Assembly: GCA_907165065.1 (NCBI GenBank)
Contig: OU015528.1
Location: forward strand, 33,378,515-33,442,514
DNA length: 64,000 nucleotides
Source: Caprimulgus europaeus
Lineage: Eukaryota; Chordata; Aves; Caprimulgiformes; Caprimulgidae
Direction: 5' to 3'
Position 1 is the first letter of the stretch. Each line of letters starts with the position of its first letter. The position numbers were made by a program, and so were the translations under genes. Below are positions 1-63,892 of the stretch, one piece after another. The notes beneath the pieces were generated by a model. The model saw nothing but the letters and a program-made list of their open reading frames with translations, had not been told where the DNA came from and did not search any database.

Positions 1-3000
1 ATGTCTGACACCAGCAGCTATTTCTAGGGTGTAGAAAAACAGCTGATAGTGAAGATTGGGACTGGCAGAAAATATAAATTATTATCTAGCACTGGTATAG
101 GAAATAACTTACCAGACAAAATGGCCAGCTCACAGGTGTGAAGGCCAGGTAAAAATCTGGTCCATTTTATAAAAGTAATAAGGTTAAAAACTTGATTCTG
201 GCAGTATTTTAACAGGAACCAACCACTGTGCTCTTGCCACACTGGAAGAAACCCACTGTATTTCTGTTTCCTTGCTGTACCTTTTAAAAACTTTTGTATT
301 TCTTCTTGTCTGCAATGCTGGCCATGTTTCTTGAATATGGACATATTAACTGTGCTTTATTTTATCTTTATTACTGCTCTTTTGTGTCTACATTGGCTTC
401 AGACAGAGTATGGCTCAGAGGTAAGCTTTTGTATCACAAAGAGAAAACCTAACAACTTCCTTAGCCTTCAATACATATCCCCTCAGCAAACAGCTCACAG
501 TACAAAACATAACTTAATAAATCATTCTTCCTTTTAAACAAACAGAATTGACTTGACCTAACAGTTCTGATGACAAATAAGGAATAACTGAGAGATACAG
601 TGCTGGCAATAAGCACACTACTGCCAAGTACCCCGAACCCACAAGAATGCTAATGCTTTTAAAGCATTGTGGAGGGCAGGAGGGGAAGAAATATATTGTT
701 AAAAAGCACGATTCAGATCCTCGGGTGGTAGGCAGTGATGGAGCTCCAGCGTGGTGTTAATTGGTACAGCTGCCTGGCAAAAAGTCTCTAAAATAACAGG
801 CACTCAAGTTCAAGATGCACTCCTTCAAATACCCACTGCATAACCCAGAGAGCATTTGGTTTATTAAAGCAGGAGGGCAGAGATCTGGGCAGGCGAAGGG
901 AACAACGCTATCTTTCCCCATGGGCACCAATCTGCCCAGCAGGCAACAGCAGAGCCTCCTTTCCCCCAACAGGCTGAGGCTTCTGATGAATTTAATTTTC
1001 TCTGAAGACCATCTCACTTGAAATCAAACTCACTTATGACCTTTTCTCTGAGCAGCAGGACAACAAAATCCATAATGCAAAGGCAGTCAAACAGAAGACG
1101 AGGACGTGATTTTTTTTTTTAAATGAATGTTTTATTCATGAACTATTTATAAAAATGTGTAAAATATACTCATATTTGTTGACTGTAGCTAAAAATAGAA
1201 AAATATACTTAAATGCATAAATTAAATTGACAATAGTAGCACAATATTGTGTTCACCCAGCGTTTGTTAGGAACACAAATATAAGTAATTATCTAGCATA
1301 TGAGAATGGAATATGTGCTGAAGATGTTTTTCAGACACTTTACTCCAGGCACTGGCAAAGAATTTATGGCTACCAACGTTTCAAAATTGTGGGTTTTTCA
1401 CTATTAACATACTGCCCTGCTGTAGAGCAATATATATTTAGCTACTTGACGTTACTTACAGTATTTCTTTAGCTTTCAAATAAACCAAGAAACAACCAAA
1501 ACATAATGCATATCAATCAGTGAGCATCATTGACACTGCATATGCCCAAATTCCACAGTATTTGCTAAATTTAGCTAGTCTCTAGCCTCCAGTATTTCCT
1601 ACCTATCTTAAAAAAACAAATCCCAGTCTGAACTGGCTGTTGATCTGTGAGGTCACTGGTAATAGACCAGTTTGCTTTGTCCATAGGGGTGCTACCAACA
1701 GGTCAGGAGTTCGACTTCGTCAGCCTGGGAAGGAATGTTGAGGGCAGAGGGTCCACAGCGAGCTGCCCAGGAATGGGGGTGCACACTCATCTTCTGCTCA
1801 AAGCTGCAGCCCCCTGGGACTACAGGTCCCAGAGCTCACAGTACCAGAGCCCGAACATCTGTGACAGGGCTGTCAGGACAGTGGTCATCATTCTATATTG
1901 CATTTTATTCACACAAACTGCATGTCTGAAGTACTGAAAAAAAACCTGAATAGATGTAAGCACCTGCCATGGCCCTCCCTGGCAGCGAAGCTGTGGCTGC
2001 GGCAGGCTGTATCTCTGAGTGTCAGACACCTTTCTCTGCTCTGTGGCCCTGGGAGGAGATGCCAATACAGTGATTAGATGGTTATTGCTCTCATCCCTCT
2101 AGCCCATATATTAACTCCCAGGCTGAGGAGCATGGCTAAGAGCTCATGCACTCCTGTCTGTCTAGTGTTTAACTTTTTGCTTTCAAAGTCAAAGTGTAAA
2201 TAACAGTGTATAATATATAATATAAACTTAAAGCTCACACATTTTCTTTTCTCTGTTCTACAACTGAAAGGAAATTCATAGTATATCATGGCATAAAATA
2301 ATATTTCTTGCAATTTTAGGCACGTATATAAGCTGTATAAATAACTATAGCAGCAGAGAAAAATGTATAAAGTTGCACTTTTATGACATCTTCACAGTAT
2401 GCCTATTTCTCTCACCCCCTTTTGTGGTCCATTAGTAATAAAAAAAATATCATTTATCAACTACTCCAGCTATGCAAAATCTCTCTCTTTTTTTTTTTTT
2501 TTTCTACAATTGGTAGTGTATTTTGTAATTGTATTGCACAGATTTAAAAACATTTATTGCATTTTTTTTCATTATTAAATAAATTTCAATACAAAAATTT
2601 GAATTAACCTAAAAGCCCAACCCTGCAAGTGCTTGAGAAGTGGAACAATATTCTTCAGGCAAGCATTCCAGTTGACTTTCATGAAAGTACTCAGGTAGCT
2701 TTGTGGACAATGCAGAGATTCACAGGACTGGGCTGCAAGTGTGCAAATCTTAGCTTATGGATCAGCAACAACTCTAGCCTTGCTTCATAACATTATTATT
2801 GGGAAACATCAAGAAGAGAGTTCTGAACATCATTCATGGACATGCAAAAGAGAAACATCCCCTTCAGTGGAGGAGGTCTTTTTCCTTAAGAGCTCTCTTT
2901 GTCCAGTACATAGGCTCCTTCGAGTTTGTTCCTGTTACACTAACAATTTCCCATTGGTCCTGTTACTCAGCTTTGAGGCACAGTAAATATAATGAATTAT

Positions 3001-5860
3001 ACTGATAAGTAGGTGTCTTTTATTAACAAAATGCTACATAGATACTTTTAACCTATTCTCAGTGGATTTACACTGGTTTCATATGACCAGAATCATCTAG
3101 AAAGCAGAACCAGAGCAATAATGTGTGTGTACAGTCTCACATATGACCTGGACAGGCAGATATGTAAAGCTGCTCAAGAGCACTGTGCCAGTGTTTAGGG
3201 TCATCTGTCATGTTATTAAATGATGAGGAGGAAGAGGCTTATGAACTGCATTCATTATTAGCTGAGAGAAAAGAAGAAAATAGCTGCCTGCTACATCATC
3301 ATCAGTTTGGGTGCAGATTTGTGAACTGTGTAGATGCGGAGGGAGCTGAGCAACAAAGTTAAAAGAAAAAGCACAACGATGTGTGTGTTTCTGAAAATGA
3401 TGAACAACATGCATACATAGTTCACAATCAGACTTTTGCCCTCAAATCATGTATTATTGAGTGAGTTCCAGCTCCCTCAGCATAAAAAATGACATGGTAA
3501 TACATAGTGTGAGATAATTTATAGGGTACATTTGGTATGTCTTCACAGTGTAATTGCACTGCTGGTAACTAACACAGCGATCTTCATTCCCCAGCTACTG
3601 CTGCAAAAAGGAAGGACTAAATGCAGCACACGTAGCACAATGGCAATTTCCATGATGCCCTAAAGTTCAGTTGTTATTAGCAAGGTCAATGATTGATCTA
3701 AAGCTGCCATGCTTGTTTGTCCTTGCTTGCTAACCAACAATCTAGCTAGCAAAGGAAACAGATTTAAAAAGGGGCCTACAGAAAATTTGCACGTTTCTTT
3801 GTGGTTTTGCTTAGGTTTTCATCTGTGAAAATGGCTTCCACTATGATGCTAGTTCCCTTCCTCTTCAGATCCCAACCTCGGGGGTGGCGAACCTTAGTGA
3901 TCAGCAAGTGGTTACTCTGGGGCCAAAGAGGATGTACAAGAGCAATGAACAGAATTTTCATACAGAGACACCTTAAAGGTTACCCAAGCTTACATGTTCT
4001 GAGCAGCTGTGAAAGCTTCTGAAGCATGTGAGGATATTGGGTCAAGAAAGGATGAGACTTCAGATGGAGTAGGAAAGAAGGCTGTTTCCTTCTCTCTAGG
4101 AAAGCCAGAGTGACACAATGTGCACAGTCCTGCTGGTTCTCCTTTGGAACAATTTAAGAAAACTATGTCAGAGCTATCTTGCAGATTTCTTCAGCCATTG
4201 TCAGGCAATTCCTACTGCAAGGGGAGCGTGGGTCCAATAAGTCATGGTGCAATCACAGTCATCTTGGACTGGAGACACAGAAGTTCCTCACTTAGGCACC
4301 TGGGTGGAGTGGCTGGATCTCTGGAGGCCTTGAGAAATATTTATTTCTCTCCAAAATAAAAGTGGAATTTAGGCACCTGTCTTCAGCAGCAGGTTAAGTT
4401 TTCTCTAGGTAAAGTATGGACAGATACATAAAAGGAGAAGTATCAAGCTGTTCCTTCTTTTTGTGATGGAGAAGAGCTGTGTACTGCCTCTTCTCTATTT
4501 GTGTGAACAATGTTTCATAAAGACAAAGAATAGCTGAACAGAGTGTTCAAATCAGTCCCTTGAATGAGAAGCCTCTTTGCAGAGGAGAGAGGATGTGCCT
4601 AACCTGCTCGGCTGTGCAGGATTCCTGGTGAGTGCTTTTCAATTGTACTTCTTGCTGATCACTAAATGCTTTGAGTCACTCGGTGATTTGCACAGCCCTG
4701 CCAGCCTACATCCCCTGGTTTACTGATGAGCCTGTTTCTAGTCCAGCTGCCCTTGTGGTGGTGCCATCAGGTGACATCTAAGTGGAGGAGTCTTTCTATG
4801 CAGACATGCTGGCCATGATTTAACTTTGTAAAACCAAGTGGCATTCGAAGGAGACCAACGCTTAGGCCAAGCCAGTTGTGTAAACTGTGGGATACATACC
4901 TTTACTTGTCTTTATTTTAATATGTTTATAATAGAGATATTTTTTTTAGCTGTCATGGTACAGCACTGTTGTTAATGAGCTGTGGAAGTTGCCAGGCTTC
5001 ACATCCTTACAGGTCTGTTAACATGAACGTCTGAGGCATTTCCTTAAACACTTTACTTGTTATAATCGTACGCAAGTGAAAATGCACAGACACAGGCTGT
5101 GGTCTGATTCTGCTCTCTTAAACCAGTGTAAAGAAACCAGAGCAGGACCTGCCTCCCCTCAAGGCACGTGGTGGGGAAAAGGTCTGCTAGGCTTCACTGC
5201 AGCGTGTGTTGTTTGATACTTTTCTACTACATCACATTAGACTGAAACAGTTGCTTCTAGTGAGGTGGACCCTGTTTGCTCGGCTGTTAATGAGTTCTGT
5301 AAAAAGTATGTCATTGTGTTATGGGTTATACCCATTGTCATCAGATCACAAGCAGTAAGTTTAAAGTGTAGAGTAGCACTGTAAATCCTATATGAGACTA
5401 CTGTTCCCTTGCTTAATAGTAGCTTATTTCATCTCAAAAACACTGAACTAGTTTTAAAAAAATGAGGTTCTCCTTATAGGATTTTTCCTGTGTGTTACAT
5501 GCCAATACATAACCTGCCCCAAATGCAGCAGTCCTGTTAGCCATACAATTTAAAATAGGTTATATGTAGAACAGTTCATAAAAACTGTGATAAGAAAAAA
5601 ATAGCATTATCTGAGGCTTAATATTAATATAAACAATATAGAAAAATACATATTTACATAATGCCAAAATACAATTATATACATTAATATCTATTACACT
5701 TAAATTATAGATCTTTTAGAAAATCGCCAGACCAATAAATTATACACAGTCTCAACAGAAAGGTCTGGCACCTTTCTAGTGCATGAAACACATACATAAA
5801 ACCCCAAACAAAACCCCTAGTTAACAAATGTGGTCACAAAAGCAGATGTCTGTAACATTC
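1..5860 (-). other. PTPRB: PTPRB 3' UTR and downstream flank, boundary not resolved
   Basis: Sequence downstream of the stop in transcription sense. It is AT-rich with no supported ORF. Minus-strand AATAAA hexamers occur at 4911-4916, 4340-4345, 3019-3024, 2553-2558 and 1131-1136, so a 3' UTR of about 1 to 5 kb is possible; I cannot choose among them from sequence alone. T-rich runs lie near 2487-2503 and 1111-1120. The rest may be intergenic. Confidence 0.5.
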
Positions 5861-55803
<49,943 letters not shown>

Positions 55804-58800
55804 CGCCGACAGATTTTAACCCCGAAAACCCTCGCGGGGAGGGGAAGGGAGGCGGCGGGGGTGGGTGTCGGGTTGGGGGGTATGCAGAAGCCAAGTGGCC
55901 GCGGCGGGCCCCGGGGGCCCCCCGCTCCCCGCCGGGCTCCGCGCGGCGGCCGCCGAGCCCTCTGCCGGGCCGCCCGCTCGCTGCATGCGCTCGGGGCTGC
56001 CCCGGCCGCCTCGCCGCCTCCCTGCCACCGGGGTGGGGTGGGGGGGCTGCCCGCCGCCCGCCCGAGGCTGAGGAGGAGCGGAGGAGGCGGGGGAGGCGGC
56101 CGCCGCTTCCCACGCTGCCATTCTGACCCGGGCTGACTCTGCCGGAGCCCTTCCCGCCGACTTCCGCAATCAAGAGGCGATTTCCTCGCGTTTCGCTGCG
56201 GGGGGCGAAGCGCAGCGACCCGGGACCTGCGACCGGGGGGCGCGAGGGCGGTGGCGAGCGGCTGGCCCCGGGGTGCTGCTCCTGGCTCCATTCCCACCCC
56301 ACCCCACCTCTCTTCCTTCCTCGCAGCTTCCTTGCTGTGTCGGCTCTCCCCCGGGGTTTCTCTGACCTCGCTCCCCTGGGCTCGTGGGGCCTCTCAGCCT
56401 GTAAGGCAGTGCCGTTGTTGGTGGGGGGCCACAGAACTCCCACCTCATGCTGGCTGCACCTCACTTGATACCACTTTGCCTCACCTCACACCTGCCTCGC
56501 CTTGTGACTGCCTTGCCTCCAGTGCCCCTTCTCCTCAGGCCTGCCACCCCTCATGGTCACCTTGTCTCATGCCCACCTTGACTCATGCCGGCCTCACTTC
56601 ATGGGTACCTCATCTTGCATGCCTGCTTCTCCTTAAGCCTGCGACCCCTCACACCCAACTTATCTCCTGGCCCATCTTCCTCTTGGCTTCATCCATCACT
56701 AATCCTCCATTCCAGCTCCTGTGTCCCAAACACTGACTTTTTTTGGGGGTAGCTGAGGACCAACACGGCCTCCATCCTCTTCCCCAGCCCTGTGGCACCA
56801 CAACCGGAGGCATTGCAGCAAGGAGACTCCCAGCAGAGCCTGACGCTGAGCTGCTGCCTGCAGCCCCACACACTGGCAGAGGAGTAGCCTGTCAGTGGCT
56901 GAGTTATCTCAGCTTTTTGTTTTGTTCTGCATCGATTTGTGTCCTTGAAACAATTCTTTCCCACATCCCCTGAATAACTCCCAAGCTAAAATTACACAGA
57001 CCGTGGAAAGCAAGAAAGTCTCCCTGTTTTCAGACTGCACCAAACGAGCTGTGTGCAACTCCGAATCAGCTGGAGCTGTGGCGCAGCTCTATTTCTGTCG
57101 TGCCTGACCATTTATTTCTCATTTAGGTTTCAGCCTCTGAAAATGCACATATATGCGTATATGTGGGTGGGGTGAGGGACAAGAAACATAGTCAGAAGTG
57201 TTGTGGGCCCTCCGATACTCAAATAGACAATAATCTAGCAACCATGGGGTAAATTTGAGATTGCATGAAGGGGGAGAATTTTGACATTTACTTTCTTCAA
57301 TGGGAATGGCACTTTCCTGCATCTTTCTGCACTGTATGATGCATATGGGTTTTTAACTTTTAAGAGCTGCACCTCAAGCAAATTCAACACCATCTCCGTT
57401 TCAGTTTTGCCCCGTTTTAGGGAGAAAAAGGTGCTAGGGTTCACAAACCTTAGTCTGCCTTTTAGGGGAGCTGCTGCTGTAGGATTTTTCTGGGCATCAG
57501 CCTTTCAAACAAGATACTAATGTCTGAAAAACCTTAGCTCTCATTCTTCCATTCAGAAACCAAAGGTCTGAGCACTCGTGGGTGGTACCTGCACCTGTGG
57601 AAAGCTTCATCTGTCCCAGTGGAGCTCCATACCTGGTCCTAGGATGTGGCACTTAAGTGCTGGGCTTTACTCTGCAAAGCTCAAGGTGATTAATAACTTT
57701 ATAAACATCACCTTAAGTGATGATATAAATATGTGTTGATTATTATGCAATTCTCAAGCCCACTGCAGAACAAGATCTCCCTTGCAAGAGATATTTTACA
57801 TACTTCAGACAAAAGGAGGGACCATGCCCCAAAGAGCTAGTACAGTGATAAACAAACTATTGATGGAAAACACAAGGTGTTGTACTAGACTTAAACTGGG
57901 ACTTAAATGACATGGGTGTCTGGTAATCATTTCGAAGTGAGAGAGTTTTACTGTGTAAATTCTTCTTTAGATGATCGTGCTTTTTGGACCTAATGGCATA
58001 AAACATCAATATTTTTCCAGCACTGGAGAGAGCAAATCTGAAGGCTTATTAGGATGTTTGGGTTGCTTCAAACACCTCTCTGAAAATGACAATATTCAGA
58101 GTAACCTTGCCTTTTCTTGGAAACTGGAGCTTGTGTTGCAAAGATTTTTGAAAACATGCATAGTCTGAATTTGCAGGGACGATATAATTCAGATATGTAG
58201 GTGTAAATTAGTTAAGTAGATGTAATATGTGAAAGTAGAAAAAAAACCCAAACTAATGCAAACTTATAAAATTCATTAAAGAAAATGAACCTACTACAAG
58301 TAAAATTTAAAGACTCTTGGAAATGTCTGTCTCTTTCAGCTAACATAAGATAATGTGTGGAAAAAAGGGATGTTGCTGCTTCTCAGCAGTGCCCATAATT
58401 TAGAGGTTCCTACTTTATTGCTCTTATTCTTGCTATTGTAAAATCTTTAAAACTACCATTTTGCATTAGTAGGAAGATACTGGTGTATTAAGGGTTTTGA
58501 GACTTCCTTCTGTACGTTACCCACCACAAAGCTGCTGTAAGGGTAAGGTCTGACACAGATTTCTATGCCAGCACTGGAAAAAACCAGGAGGGCTCCATCA
58601 TTCACTGATGGCAATGTATTTATATAGAATAGCCAACATAATACGAGTAATTATTTTCAGACTGGTATTGAATAAATGCGCTTTTAGCAAATCAGCAGTC
58701 ACATAGCCTTTAACACTTACCAAGCTGTGTAGCAAGCCAAGAAACTAATTAAAAAAAAATAAAAAAAGAAAAAAAAAAGAACTGGAAGTGAGTTTTGGGA

Positions 58801-60877
58801 GTGGCCGGACATGTCTCTAATAGCAGGCTCCAAAGTCCTTTCAGACACTTTCCCAAGGTTTCCTGGCTTTTTTTTTTTTACACCAACCTCTCTCTCAGCC
58901 TCTCTAATCAAGAGGAAATGGGCTTTGCATAGCTTTTGTCATGGTTTGAAAGTGCAAGCTGCAGTTTTACTTGAAATCCAAGGCTGCTCTAAACCAAACA
59001 TTTTATTCGATTGAAGTGTCACCATTGTCTCACCCCAAATGGGTATGCTCACAGCCAAATAACATGAAAGCTTCACTTCTACAAACAAGAGGACTGAAGC
59101 TTGGGCACATGCAGTTCATAGAAGGTATTGTCTTCCTAACAACAATACTTGGTGCTTACTTAGTCTGCTGTTTTCAAAGTATCATGTTAAATATGGTTAA
59201 TCCTTTAAATGTCCCTGCTAGTTTGACAAAAATGTTTTTAAATCCACTCTAAAGACAGGGTAACAGAGGTGGGGGCCAAAGATTTTGAGTCTGTGTGCTT
59301 AAATTGGTGTATCTAGATTCAAATGTCCCAGCCTGGTTGGAGGTTCCAAGGGACAGATTTTCATGATTTTTTTATTTTTTTTCCCCATGGATGTGCTTAT
59401 AGCGCTTAACATCAGGATTCTGGTTTAAAAGCTTTGACCTAAGCAGCTTGTTCAGTGCAAATCATGTGAATCAGGAGGTGAACTGGAGCAGGAACACAGG
59501 AGGCACAGGAGTTTCAGTTCAAATGGTGCCATTTCTCTAGCACTGATGGGGTTAGTTAGTAGGAGTGCTGGAGGCAGTTTGGGTAATACCAGACTGTGTA
59601 GGACATTTCCATTTCGAAGAGACCAGTATTCTGCGCAGGAGGTATAAGATGGACAGAGGGCATGGGGAAATAAGCTCAGCCTGCCTGCACCAAGCCCCAA
59701 TAATCATATTTTAAAAGCAATGTCTCTGTCAGCTATGGAACGGCGTGCAGTGCATCCATCATTGGCTCAGTCCCTTCCCCTCATCAGCACTAGAATAGCA
59801 ATGTCAGAGTCCATAAACCTTCGACTTGGTTATTTGGGACAACATAGTCCTGGGTGACACTACTCTGTCCCTGTCTCTGCTGATGTTGTTCATACCAGAT
59901 TGTACAGATTGCTTGGTGCACAGCCCTCCCAAATACAAATCATATTTCTTAGTCTTATCCATAGTAACACTGACACCCAAAGGAGTAACTGAAACAACAT
60001 GTTTGCCTGCCCTAATATATTTAGTGCAGTGTGGTCTCCTGGAGAAGAAGACCCAGGGAATTTAGGGATTTTCAATTCTAAACCACTCCGTGTTGATAGG
60101 GATACAGTGACCAATCGTGTCCTGCATGCTCTAGCTCTAACTGCCCGTGCACATTTTGCCAATGGTGATTCCAGATTTTCTCTCAGATTACTTAACTATG
60201 CCTTGCAGAAAAGGATGACTGGGAGCTGGTGTGGAGGTACTGAATGCCCACTATTACCTCTTTCTGTGGATGGGGCTGGCATCCCTGCTCCTCTCCTCTG
60301 CCAGGGCTGTTTGTGGTTGGACAGAGCAAAGATCAAGAAGCAGTTGTGTGACTCCACTCTGCCTATCGGTCAGTAGATAAGCTGACCAGGGTCAAGGCCA
60401 GGGTACCTTGTAAGGCAAGCTAAAGCATTCAGATTTCACTTGCTTTGATCTGTAAACCACGTGTGTAATTTTAGGACTCAATTATCCTAAATAAGGTCAT
60501 AAAACATACTGTGATCTTAGAGCATGATTAGAGCAAAGTCACTGAGAGCAGATACCCAGGCTCCTGTGGCTCCTGCCACATCCGTGAGCTTCTATTGCTC
60601 CTCACATATCCTGAGCCTTTCCCTCGAGCTTAGGGATTTTCCCAGTGCATTGTGTACACCAGGGTTGTGCTGTAAAGAAGAGGTGGAATTTTTCTGCAGC
60701 AGTGCTTCTAGCAAAGGGCAGTATCAGCATGAACAAAGCATCCCATCAAAATCAAGAACAAAGCTTAGTCCTGTAGCTGTTTTTTTCAGTCCACAAAACA
60801 TCCACCTGTAATAGCTATCAGGCTCCACAGAGTGGAGCAGGCTTAATAAAAACCAATCAATAATTCTTCTGCCTTAC
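55804..60877 (-). other. Upstream region between canonical start exon and distal exon
   Basis: Holds the CpG island, the pyrimidine-rich repeat, then AT-rich sequence from about 56.9 kb. If the distal exons are PTPRB, this is intronic for the long transcript and promoter for the short one, so endothelial enhancers could sit here. No coding exon recognised. A-rich runs lie near 58750-58780. Confidence 0.6.
56455..56700. repeat. Degenerate pyrimidine-rich tandem repeat upstream of the CpG island
   Basis: C/T-rich plus strand with recurring CCTCAC and CTCATGCC words. Two adjacent 16-bp units at 56558-56573 and 56574-56589 differ at one base (CACCTTGTCTCATGCC and CACCTTGACTCATGCC). The rest of the array is much more diverged. 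Confidence 0.5.
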
Positions 60878-61116
60878 CTCCTCTGTAGTGCTAGAGTATT
60901 GAAGAGTAGTTGTTGGAATCCAGGCTTTTTCTGTCACTGCAGATTTCGAGTCAAAGTAGAGTTTTTCAATGAGATTTTTACTGAAGTGTTCAGTCACATT
61001 TCTGATGAACATCTCTGTGCTACTCCTCAGCAGATTTTCAGGCCTAGAGGTAACAGCGTTTAAAGTGGGGGATGTAGTTCTAGTACTCCATACAGAAGTG
61101 TCTGCATCTTGGAGAT
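60878..61116 (-). CDS. PTPRB: Probable alternative upstream PTPRB exon (long isoform), Ser/Thr-rich
   Basis: An open 239-nt stretch lies between a good acceptor (TTTGTCTTAG|AT) and donor (GAG|GTAAGG). It reads DLQDADTSVWSTRTTSPTL near its start and KAWIPTTTLQYSSTTEE at its end, with no stops. It enters in phase 1 and leaves in phase 0. Exon 2 of PTPRB begins in phase 0 at 55585, so this exon can bypass exon 1 and splice to exon 2. The Ser/Thr-rich, domain-free composition suits an extracellular mucin-like extension. I recall that human PTPRB has a longer isoform of about 2215 aa with a different N-terminus, which would fit. The exon could instead belong to an unrelated transcript. Confidence 0.62.
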
Positions 61117-63892
61117 CTAAGACAAATAAAGGAAAATAATTAAAATCGGCTCTGCATTTTTAGAAACAATCCTTTAGATGCTAATAAATGTGGCTGATAT
61201 GAGTTTTAAGTAGTTCAAGTGCACCTGTCAGTTCTATATTTTTTTGTTTTCAGTGCAAATGTTTCCTGCATCAATACCAAAGTCTGTGCAAAACAAAAGC
61301 AGAAAAAAATAATTTCCCTGAATATGCATACCATTCATTTTAAATACAGTCCATCAATGATTCTGAAGTGAAGAGGAGGTTCTATTTTGTCATTAACAAC
61401 ACAATGTTTTCACTCGTAGCATTTTCATTGGCTTAAGTCTATGAAATGCCACACAGTTTCAGCTTTATATGGTCAACTCCCCACTTTGTAAATAAATGGG
61501 CCAGATTTTCATCTGCCTTTTGTTGGTGTAAATTCAAAATATGGCTTTGTTCGAGATAATTTTTCAAGATAATTTGTTCAAGATAATTTTTTTTTGTTCA
61601 AGATATTTGCTCAAGATAAGTTCCTTGTGTCCACATGGGACATTCCTCTTGCATTTTTAAATCAGTCCCATGCAGAGACTGTGCTAACCCCTGACGGCTC
61701 TCTTCCCAAGGTTCAGCTAACAATCGTATCAGTTAACTGAAATGTCTGCAAATATAATGGTGGATTTGCTTTTTCAGTCACGTATCCTTCAGAGAATGCC
61801 AAAGTTGCAATTAGAGTGCAGGAAAGATTTTACTACACATTTTTCCTCCACATTTTCATGGCTCTTCCTCCCCATTGGTATGTATTTAATATCCTTTCTT
61901 TGTGGCTGTGAGGGCAGGGTTCAAGCTGTGGTGGCCTCTACATCTGGTAGCATCACATTTCAGCTAAGCAATTGGAATTATTCACTGGCCCCTTCTCCTC
62001 ACAAAAAGCTGCCCTCCCATTGCTGGAGCACAGCTAGTGTGCATTGGCTCAATGCCCAAGACACTTTGTCTGTCCTTGAACTGGGGTCTCCAGCATGACA
62101 AAACCTTGTTTTGCTGCTGAGCCACTGGGCTGGTTGCCATTTATAACAATTTTAGCTCACAAACCCTCTAAAAAAAGATGTAATGAGGGGGTTAAATTGC
62201 AGCAGAAGCTTCCAGATGTAATTACCTAGTGTGCAATTATGATGTCTTAGCAGGCCAATGTGTGATTACCTCTGACCCAGAAGATCAGTGGATGAGCTTC
62301 CATGAAGTCAATATGATGGGTTTTTTTTGTATATATGTAAATATGTATGTTAGCATGTTTATATAAAGAAACTTGCAGTACTCTCATTTGCATCCAGAAA
62401 TAAAAGTGAGGTTGGAAGTCCCTGTAAGAGACACTTTCATGCAAGCATTTCCTGTGCTTGACGGCACAGTGAGTTCACCTGGTACATGGCTTTGGGTCCT
62501 CTTGGAAAGGATTGGTTTGCTGGAATGGATTGATACCCAGATTAAACATTTCCCCTCCTTTTATCTAACTGTGCTTCTCTGGGAATAAAAATCTCCAAAT
62601 TTCCATTTAATTACGAAAAATGTTGCTCAAATGTTTTTCCAAATCAAGGCACTGAAAACAATACTAAAGGTCTAATTCTTATACCTGTGCAAACGGTTTC
62701 ACTGAACCCTCAGGTCTGGTCCAACACTGCACGATCATCCTCATGCTGCTGCATTTGCAGAATCCCCTGCAGAGCACCTATGGTGCGGAGTCTGCTGTGG
62801 CCCTACATCACATACCTTCATGGTCCCTACCAAAAGGACAGGGAAGAGTTGGGCAGAGAAGGCCTGTGCTCAAGCTGTTGTCATCCACTGAAATAAACCC
62901 ATTAGCTGACACAAGTCCAGACTTAGTCTAAAATCCATGTCAGTCATTGTTCCTGGGGATGGCCTATTAGACGGGGGTCTCTGAAATCCTGTGGTAGGCA
63001 ACTAGAAATGCTAGCCCCAAGGACTTGGAAAGAATTAGGCCAGCTGGCTCTGTGCCTCTGAGATATATCCACGTTCAGCAGGGAGCAGAGCTTACTGATA
63101 GAAAGACGGCTAAAAAAAAGTACATCTGAGTGGCCAGCAGCTGCTTAGAAAAAAAGGCCACTCAATTGGGTTCCTAAATTTAGATTTACACACCCAACTT
63201 AAAAACACATTAAAAAAAAAATCTTGGCTTTATTTACAGACAAATAGCAGCGATTCCAACAGGAAGACGTTTGCGTTCCATTGTAATTGTGCTTTAGGAA
63301 AGCTGCTGCTCCATAAAAGGGAAGCTGGTGGTGCCAGTGACATTTATGGGACTCAGTAGCCAGGGTATAACCGGCATTCCTGGTGCAGGAGCTTAGGGGA
63401 GAGCTTGAACCTCCTGGAAGTGAAACACTTGATCCTCAGAAACGTTCCACCAGCCTGAGGAGGTACCATGAACAAGCACTTGGCCACTGCACAACCCAGC
63501 TCCTCTTGTTAAGCTCAGGGCTACCCTGGGTTTCCAGCTAAAGGATCTTTCCCAGCAAAGACTGACAACAGTCTCCTGCATGTAACCTGTGGATGGAAAT
63601 GGCTTGCACATAGCACTATGCCATACTGGAACTTCACATATACATACCAGCACTTTCCATGTATCCTGCATTGGACTGACTGATAGGGTTCATATCTGCC
63701 CTCACCTGAAGAAAATCAGGAGCCAGGTTTATACTCTGTTCCTAAGGAAAGCCACTATGGTCCTAGCATAAGGACATTCATAGCTCTTCTTCAATATCAG
63801 GTACTTATAAAACAAAACTGCATATTATAAGACCCAAGCAACGGATTTCTACAGAACTTGAGTTCCAAATTCTTAAACCAGAAAAAACTCAC
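61117..63892 (-). other. Non-coding stretch between the two distal exons
   Basis: Probable intron if both distal exons belong to one transcript. It contains a short tandem repeat at 61549-61620 and no other feature I can support. Confidence 0.45.
61549..61620. repeat. Short AT-rich tandem repeat
   Basis: Five imperfect units of TTCAAGATAATTT type separated by variable T-runs. Confidence 0.75.

Noticed and set aside
24-344. Minus-strand ORF ending the window as the PTPRB tail
   Set aside because: Reads SIFKKH at its start, but phase and tail match DAVYARH at 5861-5883 much better.
1690-1740. tRNA B-box-like GAGTTCGACTTCG, possible SINE or tRNA
   Set aside because: No matching A-box, no cloverleaf, no poly(A) or repeated copy seen in the window.
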